Of a DNA stretch of 64,000 nucleotides, positions 25,501 to 37,709 are shown piece by piece. Under the pieces are notes generated by a model. The model searched no databases and was not told where the DNA came from. It saw only the letters and a list, made by a program, of their open reading frames with translations. The position numbers were made by a program, and so were the translations under genes. How positions within the stretch are numbered: the stretch's first letter is position 1; each line of letters opens with the position of its first letter. This DNA comes from Cinclus cinclus (lineage: Eukaryota > Chordata > Aves > Passeriformes > Cinclidae), in contig NC_085051.1 in assembly GCF_963662255.1 (NCBI RefSeq), positions 54,723,101-54,787,100 on the forward strand, given 5' to 3'.

Positions 25501-28500
25501 CCACCAAGAATACTTTAAAAGATACAATTATGGAGCTCATTTATGGCTTCTGCAAGCAGAGGCTGGGCAGGATGCATTTCAAACAGCTTATGTGTAGAAC
25601 ACATATAGATGATACATATCCAGTCTGTTTGATTTTGCCTGCAGTGCCTGACATAGCACTGTCTGACAATGAATCACACACATCCAAACAGTCCAGCATG
25701 CCACAGATTTAAACATGTAAGTGCCATTTCCTATTGTCCTCAGTCCAAGGGGCTGGTGGAACATCATGTTAAATAATAGGGCTGCTATTAATAAAGCTGA
25801 AGAGTCTGTGTTCAGCACTGCTACATGACAAAACACATCCCTGAGGCTGAGCTTCTCTTCTGCTGACACAGGCAGCTAAATCCAGCTGTGCTGGAGCTGC
25901 TAACAGCCTTCTCAACCTCTCTGGAGACCCTCTAGAAATACTGAGATGATTAAAACACGACAGAACAATATGACTAATGCAAACCAGGAACCAATGCTGC
26001 TTCTTAAAAATGCTTTTGTGTGTATTTCTGCTGGTGGAAGACAGGCCAAGTAACTGGAACTGCATCAAGTGGTTGCCTTATTTGTATGAAATTTGCTCTG
26101 CCAAATGAATGCTTATTCCAGGGAATACATAGACACCCTCAGATCTGAGAAGGAGGGGAGATGTGGGACATCTATTTTAAAGAGAAGCATCTTGGGAAAG
26201 TGGCAAACACAGCAGGCTGAGACAGTGAGGTGTCAGGGCACAGGCAGCAGACCTGCCACCTCCAGCAGGAGGAGGAAGCGTGAGTGACACAAAGCAGTGC
26301 AGTCAAAGGGTTGTTTGAGTGCTGCATAGTCAGCTGAAGGTGTCAGGTGGATTATACATACTCCTGATTGCACAGTGCATGAGTACTTTAAAATGAATTA
26401 TACTATGACCTGGAAGGGCAGATTTGGTGTTGTGGATTGGCAAAGCCAAACTTCCCCAGACCGACTGTGGCTGTGCAAGTGATGAACTGGACATGCCAGC
26501 AGGAGCCAGGAGAACAGCCTTGGAGAGAAACTGAGGCCCAGCTTAATTTCTGTTGGCTGTAAGGATGTAACTGTGTGCCTGAGCACCACCACATCCTCCA
26601 AGGAGAGGCAGTGGGGGACACCTAATCCCCACCTCTGTTATGCTTTGAGGTTGTCTGGCTCCTTCAAGGCTGCTTCCTGGTGCTTGGCATTGTGGAGAAT
26701 GAATCCAGGAGTGAGACCACACAAGGAAGGTTCCTCTTCTCCTCTGGGAGCCCAGTGTCTCCCCTGGCTCTTGTCTTCTGCCACTTCTCTAGCTATCTTA
26801 ACTTCCTAAGCATCCTGACCTTGCTCTGTACTGGAACTCCTTGACACCCAATCTTCCTTCCAAAAATCAGACTGGGGAATGCTAACACCTAGCCTTTGAA
26901 ACTGACATTTCAAAATTTTCCTTCCTCACCACAGAGAAAGGAAGAAGCTGCCATATCTTTCTCATGTTTTGCTTCCCCAGACAATGGGGATGCTTGTCTG
27001 CTTCTTCACCCTGTCCTCATCTTTGCTTCCCACTGAAGCTGATCCCACCCACCTGCTGCAGATAGGTCACACAGGAAAAAAATCATTTAAATTAGGGCCT
27101 GAATCATGCTTTAAATGGCATGAAGGCCTCTCAAGGGTCTTTCTGGGACCAACTGAACCTCAATTCATTGAAAGTTTCTTTCTGAGCAACCGAGAGAATT
27201 GAATGGGGCTGTGCTCTGCTACGTGGTGCTGAGGTTGATATGGCAACAAAGGTTCTAAAAATGATGAGACACAAATTATATTCTCCTGTGTTATAAATAG
27301 CTGTGTCAAGTTGTTATGGAAACTGTCAAGTAAACTGGGTTAAGAAGGGCTACTTTTCCTGCTCTCTTTTGCCAAGGCTTTCTGAAACAGTCTGTGCCAG
27401 CGCAGTATGAGGAGGAACTACAAAAGCCGGGCAATGCATTGATCGGAGTCTCAACAAATGAGGTGGGATGGCATCACAGCCTCTGCCCTTAGAGGCTGGG
27501 GCTTCAAATGACATTGCTGTACCTGCTCTGTTCCTCATGACAGTGAAAATCATGATGTAGTCTCACCAGAATCCCCTCCTGGAGATCAGGGCCTTGATGC
27601 ACTATGAAGACACAATTGTGTGGGCAGCTTTTTTTTCCCTGAAGTCTCAGAGAAAACACTCAGGTGGGTGAATACCAGATGGAACTTCAGTCACAGCTGT
27701 GCATACAGTAAAACACTTTTGGAGCAGGCAGGTGGAAGAAGCTTCCAGAAAGATTCAAAGTGCAGTTCAGTGGGTTTTGAAACCGATGTACCAGCTGTGA
27801 ACTGGAGGGGGCATCATATATCCTTTGATGGGAATATAAGAAAGGTAACAATCAAAGCAAAAATGTTGAATTGCACTTTGGGCACCGACCTTTTGTCTTA
27901 AAGGTATTCCAGCAGTAGACAGACCCAAAACATTCAAATCTTCTCTGAAGGATCCTTCTATTCTTCAGCTGAAAGGTTGCTTTGACATCTTGTTTTCAGC
28001 CCCAGCCCCTTTTGTGAGCTGCACAGAGGCATCACTTAGGTTAACCTCCCCTTGTGAGATGCCCACTCTGTTGCATTGTCAGAGGGGTGATTTTGAGATA
28101 ACACACTTGTTCTTGAGTCATTTTATGTCCTGAGGAATTTTCCAGTAATGAAGTGCAATTTGATGTCTTTGAAAGATACCAGGCAGGTAAATGAACCACT
28201 CACCTATTAGTTCTGTCCTGTTATTGTCACTGCATCTGTCCAAAGTCATAATTCAAGCAGTAGAACTGCTTATGATATGCACAGCCTTCTTATCTTCATT
28301 TCCACAGATACAGTTATCTGGCACCTATCCCTCTCAACACAATCAAGATTAGACTCAGAGGGAATGAGGTTGTTGAAAGGTCTGCCTTTCATATTTCCAA
28401 AGACATGATAGCAAAGAGAATTTTGAAAGGGTATTCCTGAGCTGATGTACAGTGGGTATTCAATCCCTATAAAAAGCTCTCTGTCATACATTCAATACAC

Positions 28501-30007
28501 CTTTCCAGGGCTTAGCAGTCAGCATGTGGAGTTATGCCACAAGGGGTTAGTGGAATGTACTTTGTTCCTGTGTATAAATAGCTGGCTTTTAATAAAGAGC
28601 ATTCAAAAGTATGCAGAAGTGGGCAGGATGTTAAGGCTGAGAAATCCTTTTCCTTTGGAGCTGTGCAAAAAAAAAAAATTATAAAACTTCACACATACAG
28701 AGGAAAGAAAGTAAAACAGTGAATTGTCTTGTTGCCAGCATTACAAAAAGGGGCAAAAAAAAAAGGACAAAAAAAGTTCACCTTTGTCTCTGGGAGCAAT
28801 TTTTTGCTTTTATCCCTTCAGTGAAGAAAAATTGCCATTTTCTTGGCAAAAGAATAGAATATGCGCACAATGGAGCAAGGTTGTGTGATATGGGGGTCAA
28901 ATGGTAAAAACTGTGCCCTGCAAATCATTTTTGAAAGGTAAATCAGTTACACCACACGCATTCTGGGATGGAGCTCCCATGCAGAAGAACCTGATGGAGC
29001 TCCTGGCCAGGAGCAAGAGATGTTGCTCATGTCACACTGAGGAGAAAACTCAGTCAGGGACAAGGAGGAATCTGTGGTTGAGTTGAGGGGTGGAAGCACA
29101 GTGGTCAGTCCTTCTGCACCCCAGGTGTCCATCTGTCTTGACCATTTCAATTATAGGGACCTCAGATGATGAGGGCATGTTTGTGATAGTAATTTCTGAC
29201 TCTTACAGAGTATAAAAATATGAATAAGTAATGAGGAATGATAAGGAATAGATGCAATGGAGCTGGGTGGCTGTAAAAAGACCCGAGACAGACTGGTGAT
29301 GCAAATATTCCTACTGAGTGGTAAAGGTTTCAGAAGGAAAGAGGAGAGGATCAAACAGGAGAAAGGTCAAAGTACCCGATTATGGGAACTACCTGAAAGA
29401 TTATGTCCAAAAGACGGAAACTTAGAAACTCTGTCTACCAAAGTTTAAAGTTTCCATTCCTGAACTATTCCTGACTTATTCCTGACTATAAGAATGGGGA
29501 AGACTGGGTTAGAACTGGTGCCATACCTCCAAATGAGGACAACTGAATACAAAGCAGAAGCAGAGCTACAGAATTGAACTGAGCATTCACATTTCCTCTA
29601 GTTTTTTTCAGGTTGTTTTAAGGGAGACTGCAGTGAAAGAGGAACTTGGTGACAATTTCTCAGAAGTCGTACAACTCTTGAGAAGCTCCTGGGGAAAAGA
29701 AACAAGCAAAACACCCCCTGCATCTCAGGGCACCATGCAGTGATTTTTCAGTCCTTTCCAATTACTTCACAATGCATAGGCTGAGCAGTGATTGGGAGAT
29801 CTTAACATTTCAATGCCAAGTTTCAGAAAGATCTTTCTCGATGTCTACTCCACCTTTGTTTCCTCTTTTCTTTGTGGTTTGGGTCTACCCAGACTCAGAA
29901 GTCAAAGAAAAGTGGATGGGCTGATTCACTAGACTTTGCACTTGAACAGCTTCAGACATTTTTCATTCACTCCAATCCTTCCTGAAGGCATTCATAATAT
30001 TTTAGCC

Positions 30008-30102
30008 TTTTCTTTTTCTTTTTCTTTTTCTTTTTCTTTTTCTTTTTCTTTTTCTTTTTCTTTTTCTTTTTCTTTTTCTTTTTCTTTTTCTTTTTCTTTT
30101 TC
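30008..30102. repeat. (TTTTTC)16 hexanucleotide microsatellite
   Basis: A C recurs every six bases from 30012 to 30102 with T between, giving about 16 near-perfect units. The strand is pure pyrimidine across roughly 95 bases. A chance frame through it reads as alternating Phe-Ser. The purity implies recent expansion and probable length variation. Confidence 0.97.
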
Positions 30103-33100
30103 GTTTCCCCTCACAGCCTTAGATGTACATACATTGCACTATCAGACATAAGCATTAAAGGAGTGTGCTTGCTCATGTCTTCTAAGTGATGTCAGACAAA
30201 AATGTAGCCTTCAGCTCAGCTCTCTGTAGTACTGCATCCATTCAGAGACTGCTCATGGCAACATTTCTCCTGCTCCCTGACCTCTATTCATTTCTTAATT
30301 TCATGTTCTTCCTTGCACCTTTGTTTCTCCCTGAGACCAGGATGCGTGTCCCACTTTCCTACTGCCTTTATTTCCACTGAGCCCATCTCATTTAGCATTT
30401 TTTTTCTGAACTCAACCTGTTATCAGCTATGTTCTTGAGCATGTGGTCATCCTTGTAAATGGGATCTACTATGCCATACACCTAGGGAAACTTAGCCCTA
30501 AATAATAAACCCATGGTCCTTGCTCTTTTCTTGCCTGTTGGGAGCTAAAAATTCCATGTTGAGTCCTCCCAGGAGATACAGTACCTTTCAGAAATATTGT
30601 TCACTTTTTTCTTTTTCCCAACAGTGGAAATACTTTACATACTTTGCAGATGTGTAAGGCTGGTGTATGTAAAGCATCACAAGAAGGCAAGGGCTCTTGG
30701 AAATAATAAAACTTCAGGCTAGTTGAAACCAGCCCCCTTATATAATTTTTCTTAACGAAATGTAAATCTACACCCACACAAACTATGCGTGCTCGGAGCA
30801 AAACTGTATTCCACATTCTGCAGCCAGGAGGGAGCCTGGTGGAGGGGCAGGGGCAGCTGCCTCACCACACTCCTTGCACCGAGCTCCTGCTCCATTTCCA
30901 CACCAGATTGGATCATCCTGGGCATCAGCACCGGTGCTGCTGGAGGCACTGAGGCCAGGAAGTGGCTTGCCCGTCCATAACTCATCAGACAGCCTTCCTT
31001 AAGGATCCTCCCCTGTGCGCTCTGCAGATGTGGACTGGAAAGTGCTCAGCCTGTTTTCCTCCAAGAAATCTTTCATGTGTCCAGGCAAATTTCCCAGGCA
31101 AACATGGGCACAAGCACAAAAACAGGAGAGTGGTGTCTGTCCAGCCAGTGTTCATCCTGGACTGTCTCCATCTGAGATGGGTCTTGTGCCCTCTTCCCTC
31201 CTACTTGGGACCAGAGCTGTCCCATTTTCACACTAACTGTCTTTTCCACCATGCGTGGGCCTGGTTGAAATATGGAATAAAAATAATAACCCTACCTTCC
31301 ACCACTCCCTCCAGAAAAGTAAAGGCATGGCAATCTCGGAGCAACTCTTTAGTGGGTGTCTCAAAATGACTGCCACAAAATCACTGCCTCAAAGAAGTAA
31401 CAGGGCAACCTGCAGGATGAGACATTTCTCAATATGATATCCAGGAAACTGTTTAACGTGACTAGCTTCAATCAAATTAATTGTCTATTATTCAATTAAA
31501 ATAAGGAAGTAAAGAGACAAAACCTTATTTAATTTCTTTCTGTCATCAGCCAATGTAATCTTCAGTTTAATGAACCTGATGGGTTGTCTTCACACGAATA
31601 AAGAATTTTTCCTCAGGCCACATACTTCAGTCATCACTGGGGGCTGGGAAATCTCAGTTCCATTAACAAAGGAGAAGTCCAAAGGTGCTGCTCTGCAGAT
31701 GGGATAGGAAAATTCCCCATTGCTATTAAGGTTCCTTAACTGGAGACGGTACAGTTGGGCTTGCAGAGGGACAACATACCCCATTTTCTGAGAAAAATTA
31801 CTTCCTTTTCTCACATATATTTGGTGACAATTCATTTCCTCTCCTCTTCCCAGAGGTTTTATATGCAGTTGTTTCATAATTTGCTGTCAGATCCCAGGAA
31901 CTGCAGAACAGACTCAGACAGAAGCTCAAGAAGAAATTCTTCCACTGAGCAAGGGTGCATTGGCTCCAACCTGCTATCTGGGAAAACTGTACAGGAACAG
32001 TGAGCCTCACCCTCTGCAGGGAAGCTGGAAGAGGAACACAGGCTGCATGCAACCTGCCTCTCTGCTTCTCCCACCTCTGGACAATAACTCAGGGCCAGGG
32101 TTAGTTTCCCTGGAATTATACTCCTTGAGGCAGTATTAGAAAGCCTCACCTGCATGGTTTTGCCTCATGGAATCCCCAGCCAAGTCCTAATTTTCTAACA
32201 GAATTAAAGAACATAATTTGAACTGCACCTTCATGTTTCCTGCACTTACACACAATGTTTACTCTCCAGGTGGGGAAGATGAAGTTCAACAAATGGTCAG
32301 TTAAATTAGACTGGAAAAGGGACAGCCAGTGGGAACAGGGAAGATGAAGAAGGGCTCTATTTGACACAGTACACCAGGGTATCCCAGCTAATCCAGATGC
32401 TGATTCAGCTGGTGATGGCTATTCCAGTCTCTGTGCCCTACAGCAACACAGAAATTGATGGCCAAGAGTCACCTGTTCCAAGAGTCTCCCCTTCATTTTG
32501 GCCTCAGTTCTGAGCTCACTGCTGTTCAATGAGTGTGCACACACATTTCATCAGTGTTTGTGCCATTTCCCCACCCCCACATGTGGCCACCCTGCAGCAG
32601 ACACTCCAGCTTGTGTAGGCTCTTGGGCCAAAGAAGTGATCCTAAATCCTTCACAATGCTGAAGTGAAGCTGCAGCATTGGCAGAGAGTCCCAGCCTCCA
32701 AGGGGATGGGGATCCATGCTCTCCTCTGCCTGCATTAGCCTTGTATAGTGTTTCAGCTGCAGCTAGTGTGACACTGGCACCTTTGTGTCACTCTGAGGCT
32801 TTTGTGCATCAGCCAAAGTGCAATGCTAAACCAATCAGGGTAATGAGTGCATGCTAACACACCACTTATTCCAAAAGGGGGGTGGTATACTTTTGTCTGA
32901 GCCATTGGAAGTGTCTGTTTGTGGCTGGGCTAAGTCAGAGGCCAGGTGGGCTCCTCCTGGGGAGGTCTGCTGGTCTGCTGGCCATGAAGCACTGTGTCTC
33001 ACTGGGCTCTCCATGGAGAAGCCCCACTTGCCAGCCAGGAGCTTTATACTGGCGGGTGGGGGGAGCCATCACTGCAGTACTTGTACCTCCACTATCCCCT

Positions 33101-36099
33101 GCTCCAGCCCAGCCTGGTGCAAACACTGAGATCCAGCATTCCTGGTGGGGTATTGCAGAAAGGGAGTGCAGGAGCCGTGGTGAATCAGAGATTCCCTTTT
33201 CCCAGGCGAGATACTCTGGTGGAATTTGAAAACTCCTTTCTCTTGGCAGAAATATCCTCTGTCACTGTGGCTCCTGGAGGGTCGTCCCAGAGTCTGAGAA
33301 ATGCTTCCACTTGGACCTTCAGGATGAGCCTGGCCTGACACAGATCTGTAGGAGGGATCAGGCTTTTCTCATCCCTTGCTGAAAACAAAACAGAAATGAG
33401 GCAGAACAAAAGAATTTGAGGTGTAGAGGGGTTACTTGTCAGTCCAGGCTCCAAGCCCAAGGAGAGAGGTCAGAGAATTCCCTGTGAAGCACTCAGAAAC
33501 TGTGTAAACAAATGATAAAGGTTCCTTTAGGTCAGCATCTGGCATTGCAGGGCTGCCCAGCCAGCACTGTAGAGTCTGGAGCAGCGTGCAAATAAAGTGA
33601 CATGACTTTCTGTTAGAATAGGAAGGTTGCTAACTGGCCATGGAGCAATCAGGATGAAGTGCTGTGAGTGGATTTTGGTGTTGGAAATGCTATCAGTAAA
33701 GGTGGCTGTTGTTGCAGGGAGGGGCATCTCCCCACGACCAGGGTGCAGCATTTGCTGCTGGGGTCGATGAGTCCTGACTTCACCTTGACCCTCCTGAGTG
33801 TCTGCTTTGCAGCTGGAGGAAGGCTCAGGCATGGCTTAGGGTCACTGCAGGAGCTGAAGGGGCACCTTTGAGTGCAGAACAGCCCTAGTTTAAGAGATTC
33901 CTACTACCCAGAGACTCCTGTCCCTGCAACCTGTTCTTATGGATGGAGGTGGCAGTGGCTGGACTCATTTGCACATCTGCTGCTGTGCACGGCATCTCTT
34001 CTCTAAAGCAGTAGGGTCTCGATTCAGAAACCAGGCTATATTTAATGGAAATAAGTGTTTAGTCATAAGCTCAGCTGTCTTGGTCTATTCTGGCAGCCAC
34101 TCAGATGTAACTGGCCTGTTCCTCTGTGTGACAGTCTGCAGAAACCCTGGTTTTAAGTCAACATCTGAGAAACCATTTCCCCAGCTTTTAGCAAAAAGGA
34201 AAGGGTGGTTAAAGCTATCCATGTGATATCCATCCTACTAAGAATGGTAGCTCCAGAGGGTTTGCATCCTGGGCAGCTCCAGTAACTGTTGCTCCAACAC
34301 CAGCCCCTGGCCAAGCCTGATCCCAAACTGAGGCACCCTGAGCAGCAGAGCAAGGTTTGCACATCATTCCTACTTTTTGCCATTTTGGTGTGACAGTGAC
34401 AGCCTCCTCTAGCAGTCACCTGACTATGGTAATTTTGTTCTAAAGCATGTGACTCCAGTTATCTCCTTTGAATTAAGACACACATTGCAAAATTCAACAT
34501 TTTTTTTTTCTCTATAGCCTAGAAAAGCATATTTTTGACAGAGTATGACTTGACACCTTTCTGGAAAGCATGACTACTTGTCTCTTAGTTTGCCCAATGG
34601 GAAATGTAAATTGCCAGTAAGCTAACATGACATATCAAATTCAGCTCCCTGAGTAGAGCATATTAAAATGCCATTTTTACATCCCAAATTATATTTCATT
34701 ATGCAGTTACAATTTTGACAGTGGCAGTGTGCAGAATGCATTTCATATGCTAACTAAAACAGACTTTTTTGGCTAATTTGCTGAAAAAATATTATGGTAT
34801 ATCTAGGGCATAATGTTTCTGGAGTGAAAAGAACTGCAGCATCAGGGATATAGTCTGTGATCTTTGTTTTGGGTGCTGATTGTAGTCATACACTCTGCTC
34901 AACATGAAGTGACAGACATTTCACCCGCTGCTGCTAGAGAATCATGCCCCGTTATATTTTTTGTCTAATTTTAGTAATTTACATGCATTTGGATTAGATG
35001 GTTTCTGTAGGCCCATTCAACGAAACTCTTCTGTTCCACAAAAGCAGTTTGCTGATTCAATGGGTTATTGTCATAGAAAATGACACATTTTTCCAGGTGG
35101 CTTTCAAAATTCTTATTTTCTTCAAGAAAGAGAAGAAAAGCTGAACCTAGGATTATAAACCATAAAAATATGTAGAGGTGGATCTGGAGTTTAACCCAGG
35201 GCAGAGCAGAGACCATTTCTCTTAACACACATTGGCAAATAGGAGAGATTTTGCTAACTTTATTTTCTTTGCTTCTGTTGTTTACTCACTCAGTCAGGGA
35301 GGGAGGGAAGAGTATAAAATTTCATCACCCCTCTTGGTATGGGCAGCAACAGGACAAGCTATGACAGCACGGGAATGTCATCTATTTGCCACCTACTTCA
35401 CCACATTGATTTTTGTGTGCCAATCACCTCAGCTGCAATTGGTGTTAACTTGCATTCAGATCCAGCAATTGCTACTTCCTGACATCATTAAGAGCCAAAA
35501 TAGGAGCCAGGTTGTGCTTCAGACTTTTGCTTTTAATGGTGCTGCTGACACCCTTTTGTTGCATCCTAAATGGGCTCCCTGTATCCTCTGTCCTTAGGCA
35601 TTCCTCTGTAGTTTGGCCTGGAGACATCCCAGCAGCAGCTCCTCTGCCTGGCTCGGGTGTTCATTGAGCACTTCATTCCTCTTGCTATTACCTCTGCCAG
35701 CTCCCCTCCTGCTCCTGGCTTCTAGGCAGCCTTCAGACAATGATCAGAACAGCAGAACGGATCAAAGATCTATTTAGAAAGTGGTGTTTCATTAATACAT
35801 GGCCGATGGGGATAGTGCATGGTGTGCAGGGTACCAGGCACATGACAAGAAGCTCTGAGGACTCTGTGCCCCGAGGCTCCCTGCTCCCGGGCACCAGTGC
35901 AGCACCTCTTGGCAGCCCTGTGTTCACTTTGGCTCGTGTCCGGCCAGCAAAGCACGATAAGATATAATTAGTGATTAAATTGCAAACTTTTATCTCCGTA
36001 AATGACAGGTACTTCCTTGTAGACTGCCTAGGTTGACAGCGAGTGTTCAGGACAAGCCAAACAAATCTGTTTGCTTTGATCCTGAATAAAAACCTGGGA
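30103..36099. other. Unique non-coding DNA, no gene recognised
   Basis: No gene or transposon was recognised. An AT-rich, even-textured tract lies at 34490-34880. Overlapping frames on both strands around 32.85-33.46 kb (85-115 codons) reflect GC-richer sequence and no conserved domain. A G-rich string at 33052-33066 has one long G run but not four separated runs, so it is not a clear G-quadruplex. Confidence 0.5.
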
Positions 36100-37020
36100 C
36101 AAGCTTCCCACTCCTAAGGCAAGGCAGGATGGAAGGCTCCGTCGGCTTTGGGTCTGCAGCCTCTGGGAGCCTCCAGCGAGAAGTTCTGCTGGAAATGGAT
36201 GCATGCATCCCACCACCTCCTTGTCCGGGGCCGCACAGCAGCAGAGGGCAGTAGCTCAACGTGATGCTTCCTCCACTGCAGACGGCTTCCCTTCATCCCA
36301 CGGCATCTTTTCCTACAGGTTTTTACAGCCTTCGGGTAGCTGCATATGCTATTGCCATCAATCACGCCTTTTTAAATAAAGCTGGGAGTCCTCTGCAGGG
36401 AAGGAGGAGGGCTTGCCTGTACCCCCAGCCTCTTGCAAGGCACCCACAGCAGCAGCGGGTGCCTGCAGCTGATTCACCGACTGCCTCGGAACCTCCCCAG
36501 CAGCCCGGGAGGCGCAGGTGGCACCGGGGAATTAAGGCACGGTGTGGGATGTGTAGGTGGAGCTGAGACTGAAGAACCAGGCTGGCTGCTGTGGCTCATT
36601 AGGCTCTCCTCTGCAATAGATTTGGGTCCTACAGGAGAGGCCGGCAGTGTTTCTGTAGGGTGCAAGTAAGGCTTTCAGCAATACCTGCGTGTGAGTGCTT
36701 GGTCAGTGCAGCCTGATGCAGAGTCCTGGATGTCCATCTTTGGGAATAAAAACAATTTCTATCCTATTGAAGGGTGGTTTCTGGTCTAGTACTGAGCACC
36801 CAGACCTTGCCTCAGCTGCATAAAAAACCTTCGTATTTGCGGTTTTCTTCCTTGTACGTGTGATAGAGTGACCCTGAAGCCAAAGGCACACAGGACACAG
36901 AAAACAGGCAGGGGCACAAAAATACGATTCCCTCTGATAACCTGAAAAGCCTCTCCTGAAGCTCCAGGAACCCCGGCAAAGAGAAGGAAAATAAATCATG
37001 GAAACCTGTGATGAACCCCA
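36100..37020. other. CpG-enriched shore upstream of the island
   Basis: CpG density rises above the window background, with clusters at 36140-36240 and 36465-36535, but it stays below island level. A TTTTTAAATAAAG string at 36369-36381 resembles a TATA-like box on the plus strand, which is speculative. No coding exon was recognised. A minus-strand frame of 119 codons (36703-37062) has no known similarity. Confidence 0.4.
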
Positions 37021-37500
37021 CCCTGAAAATACCAGCGCGCACACGGCTGGGCCAGAGAGCAATAAACGCAGCGCACAAGCAGCAACACGGCGGGACGGTG
37101 CTCAGAGCCGCATTTTACACAATCCACAGCAGGTATGCGAGTTATTGCCTGGTGCCCTCCCGCCTGGCCGGGACGCAGCCCGAGAGCTGCACAAACACGC
37201 TCGGGGAGCTGCAGGTTATATCTTTACCTGCTTTGGCAAGCTCAGCCCGGCGGTGAGCCGAGGGAACGCGGTGCCTCCCCGCAGGTTCCGGAGCCGCAGC
37301 TGCCCGGCCGCGCTGCTCCGCGTGTGCCGGCGCGTTTCCCAGCGCTGCTTTCCCAAGGCAGCTCCAGGGGCTGCAGCTCACCCCTGCCCTCCTTGGCTCC
37401 GGCCAGGCAGCGCTGCAGGAGGGAGCTGGCTGCTGCTCGCACACGAGACAGTCGCGAAGGGGCACAGAGCGAATCTGCAGCAGCGCAATGTTTCCCAAGC
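37021..37500. promoter_or_regulatory. CpG island, candidate promoter / first exon
   Basis: Hand counting gives about 41 CpG in 480 bases with GC above 60 percent. I estimate an observed/expected CpG ratio of 0.8-0.9, well above the usual 0.6 cut-off and unlike anything else in the window. In vertebrates such islands mostly mark promoters and 5' exons. Candidate splice donors are CAG/GTATGC on the plus strand (cut after 37132), GCG/GTGAGC on the plus strand (cut after about 37251) and CAG/GTAAAG on the minus strand (cut after 37228). The minus donor has the best match. Open frames cross the island on both strands (193 codons plus from 36998; 133 and 104 codons minus), as expected in GC-rich DNA where stops are rare. 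No domain was recognised. Direction of transcription and gene identity cannot be set from this sequence. Confidence 0.65.
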
Positions 37501-37574
37501 CTCTGCTGTGCCTGGATGCTCTCCAGACCCAAGCAGACCCCAAGAAGGGCTGGCACTTGTTAACCCCACCGTTT

Positions 37575-37709
37575 CATAGAGTCATTAAGGCTGGAAAAGA
37601 CCTCTGAGGTCATTGAGTCCAACTGTTAACCCAGCTCTGCCGAGCCCACCGCTAAACCTTGTCCCTACGCACCGCATCTAGACCTTTTTTGAACGCTTCC
37701 AAGGATGAT
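37575..37709 (-). mobile_element. CR1 LINE 3'-end fragment
   Basis: The plus strand starts with 'catagagtcattaagg', then 'ctggaaaagacctctgaggtc', 'attgagtccaactgttaaccc' and 'ccgctaaaccttgtccct'. It ends in 'ttttttgaacgcttccaagga'. This is the reverse complement of the CR1 3' end and of the same subfamily type as 3971-4115. It lies 75 bases beyond the CpG island edge and still holds several CpG sites, perhaps because it shares the island's low methylation. Confidence 0.93.

Larger units (their letters stand above)
18690..30007. other. Long unique non-coding stretch, no gene recognised
   Basis: About 11 kb without a recognisable gene or LINE. It holds A/C-rich tracts at 19515-19546, 22042-22085, 23639-23650 and 25270-25305. 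T runs lie at 21256-21270, and T10C9 at 21394-21412. A pyrimidine-rich stretch lies at 22484-22552. An AT-rich tract at 20540-20960 carries a perfect POU octamer (20757-20764). Open frames are all under 100 codons and match nothing known to me. The low repeat content is normal for a bird. Confidence 0.55.

Noticed and set aside
29936..30151. Frame with a long Phe-Ser repeat
   Set aside because: Translation of the (TTTTTC)n microsatellite, not a protein.
36998..37579. 193-codon plus-strand open frame across the CpG island
   Set aside because: Open frames of similar length occur on the opposite strand over the same GC-rich DNA, where stop codons are rare. The composition is Arg/Ala/Pro-rich with no domain. 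Likely a by-product of the island.
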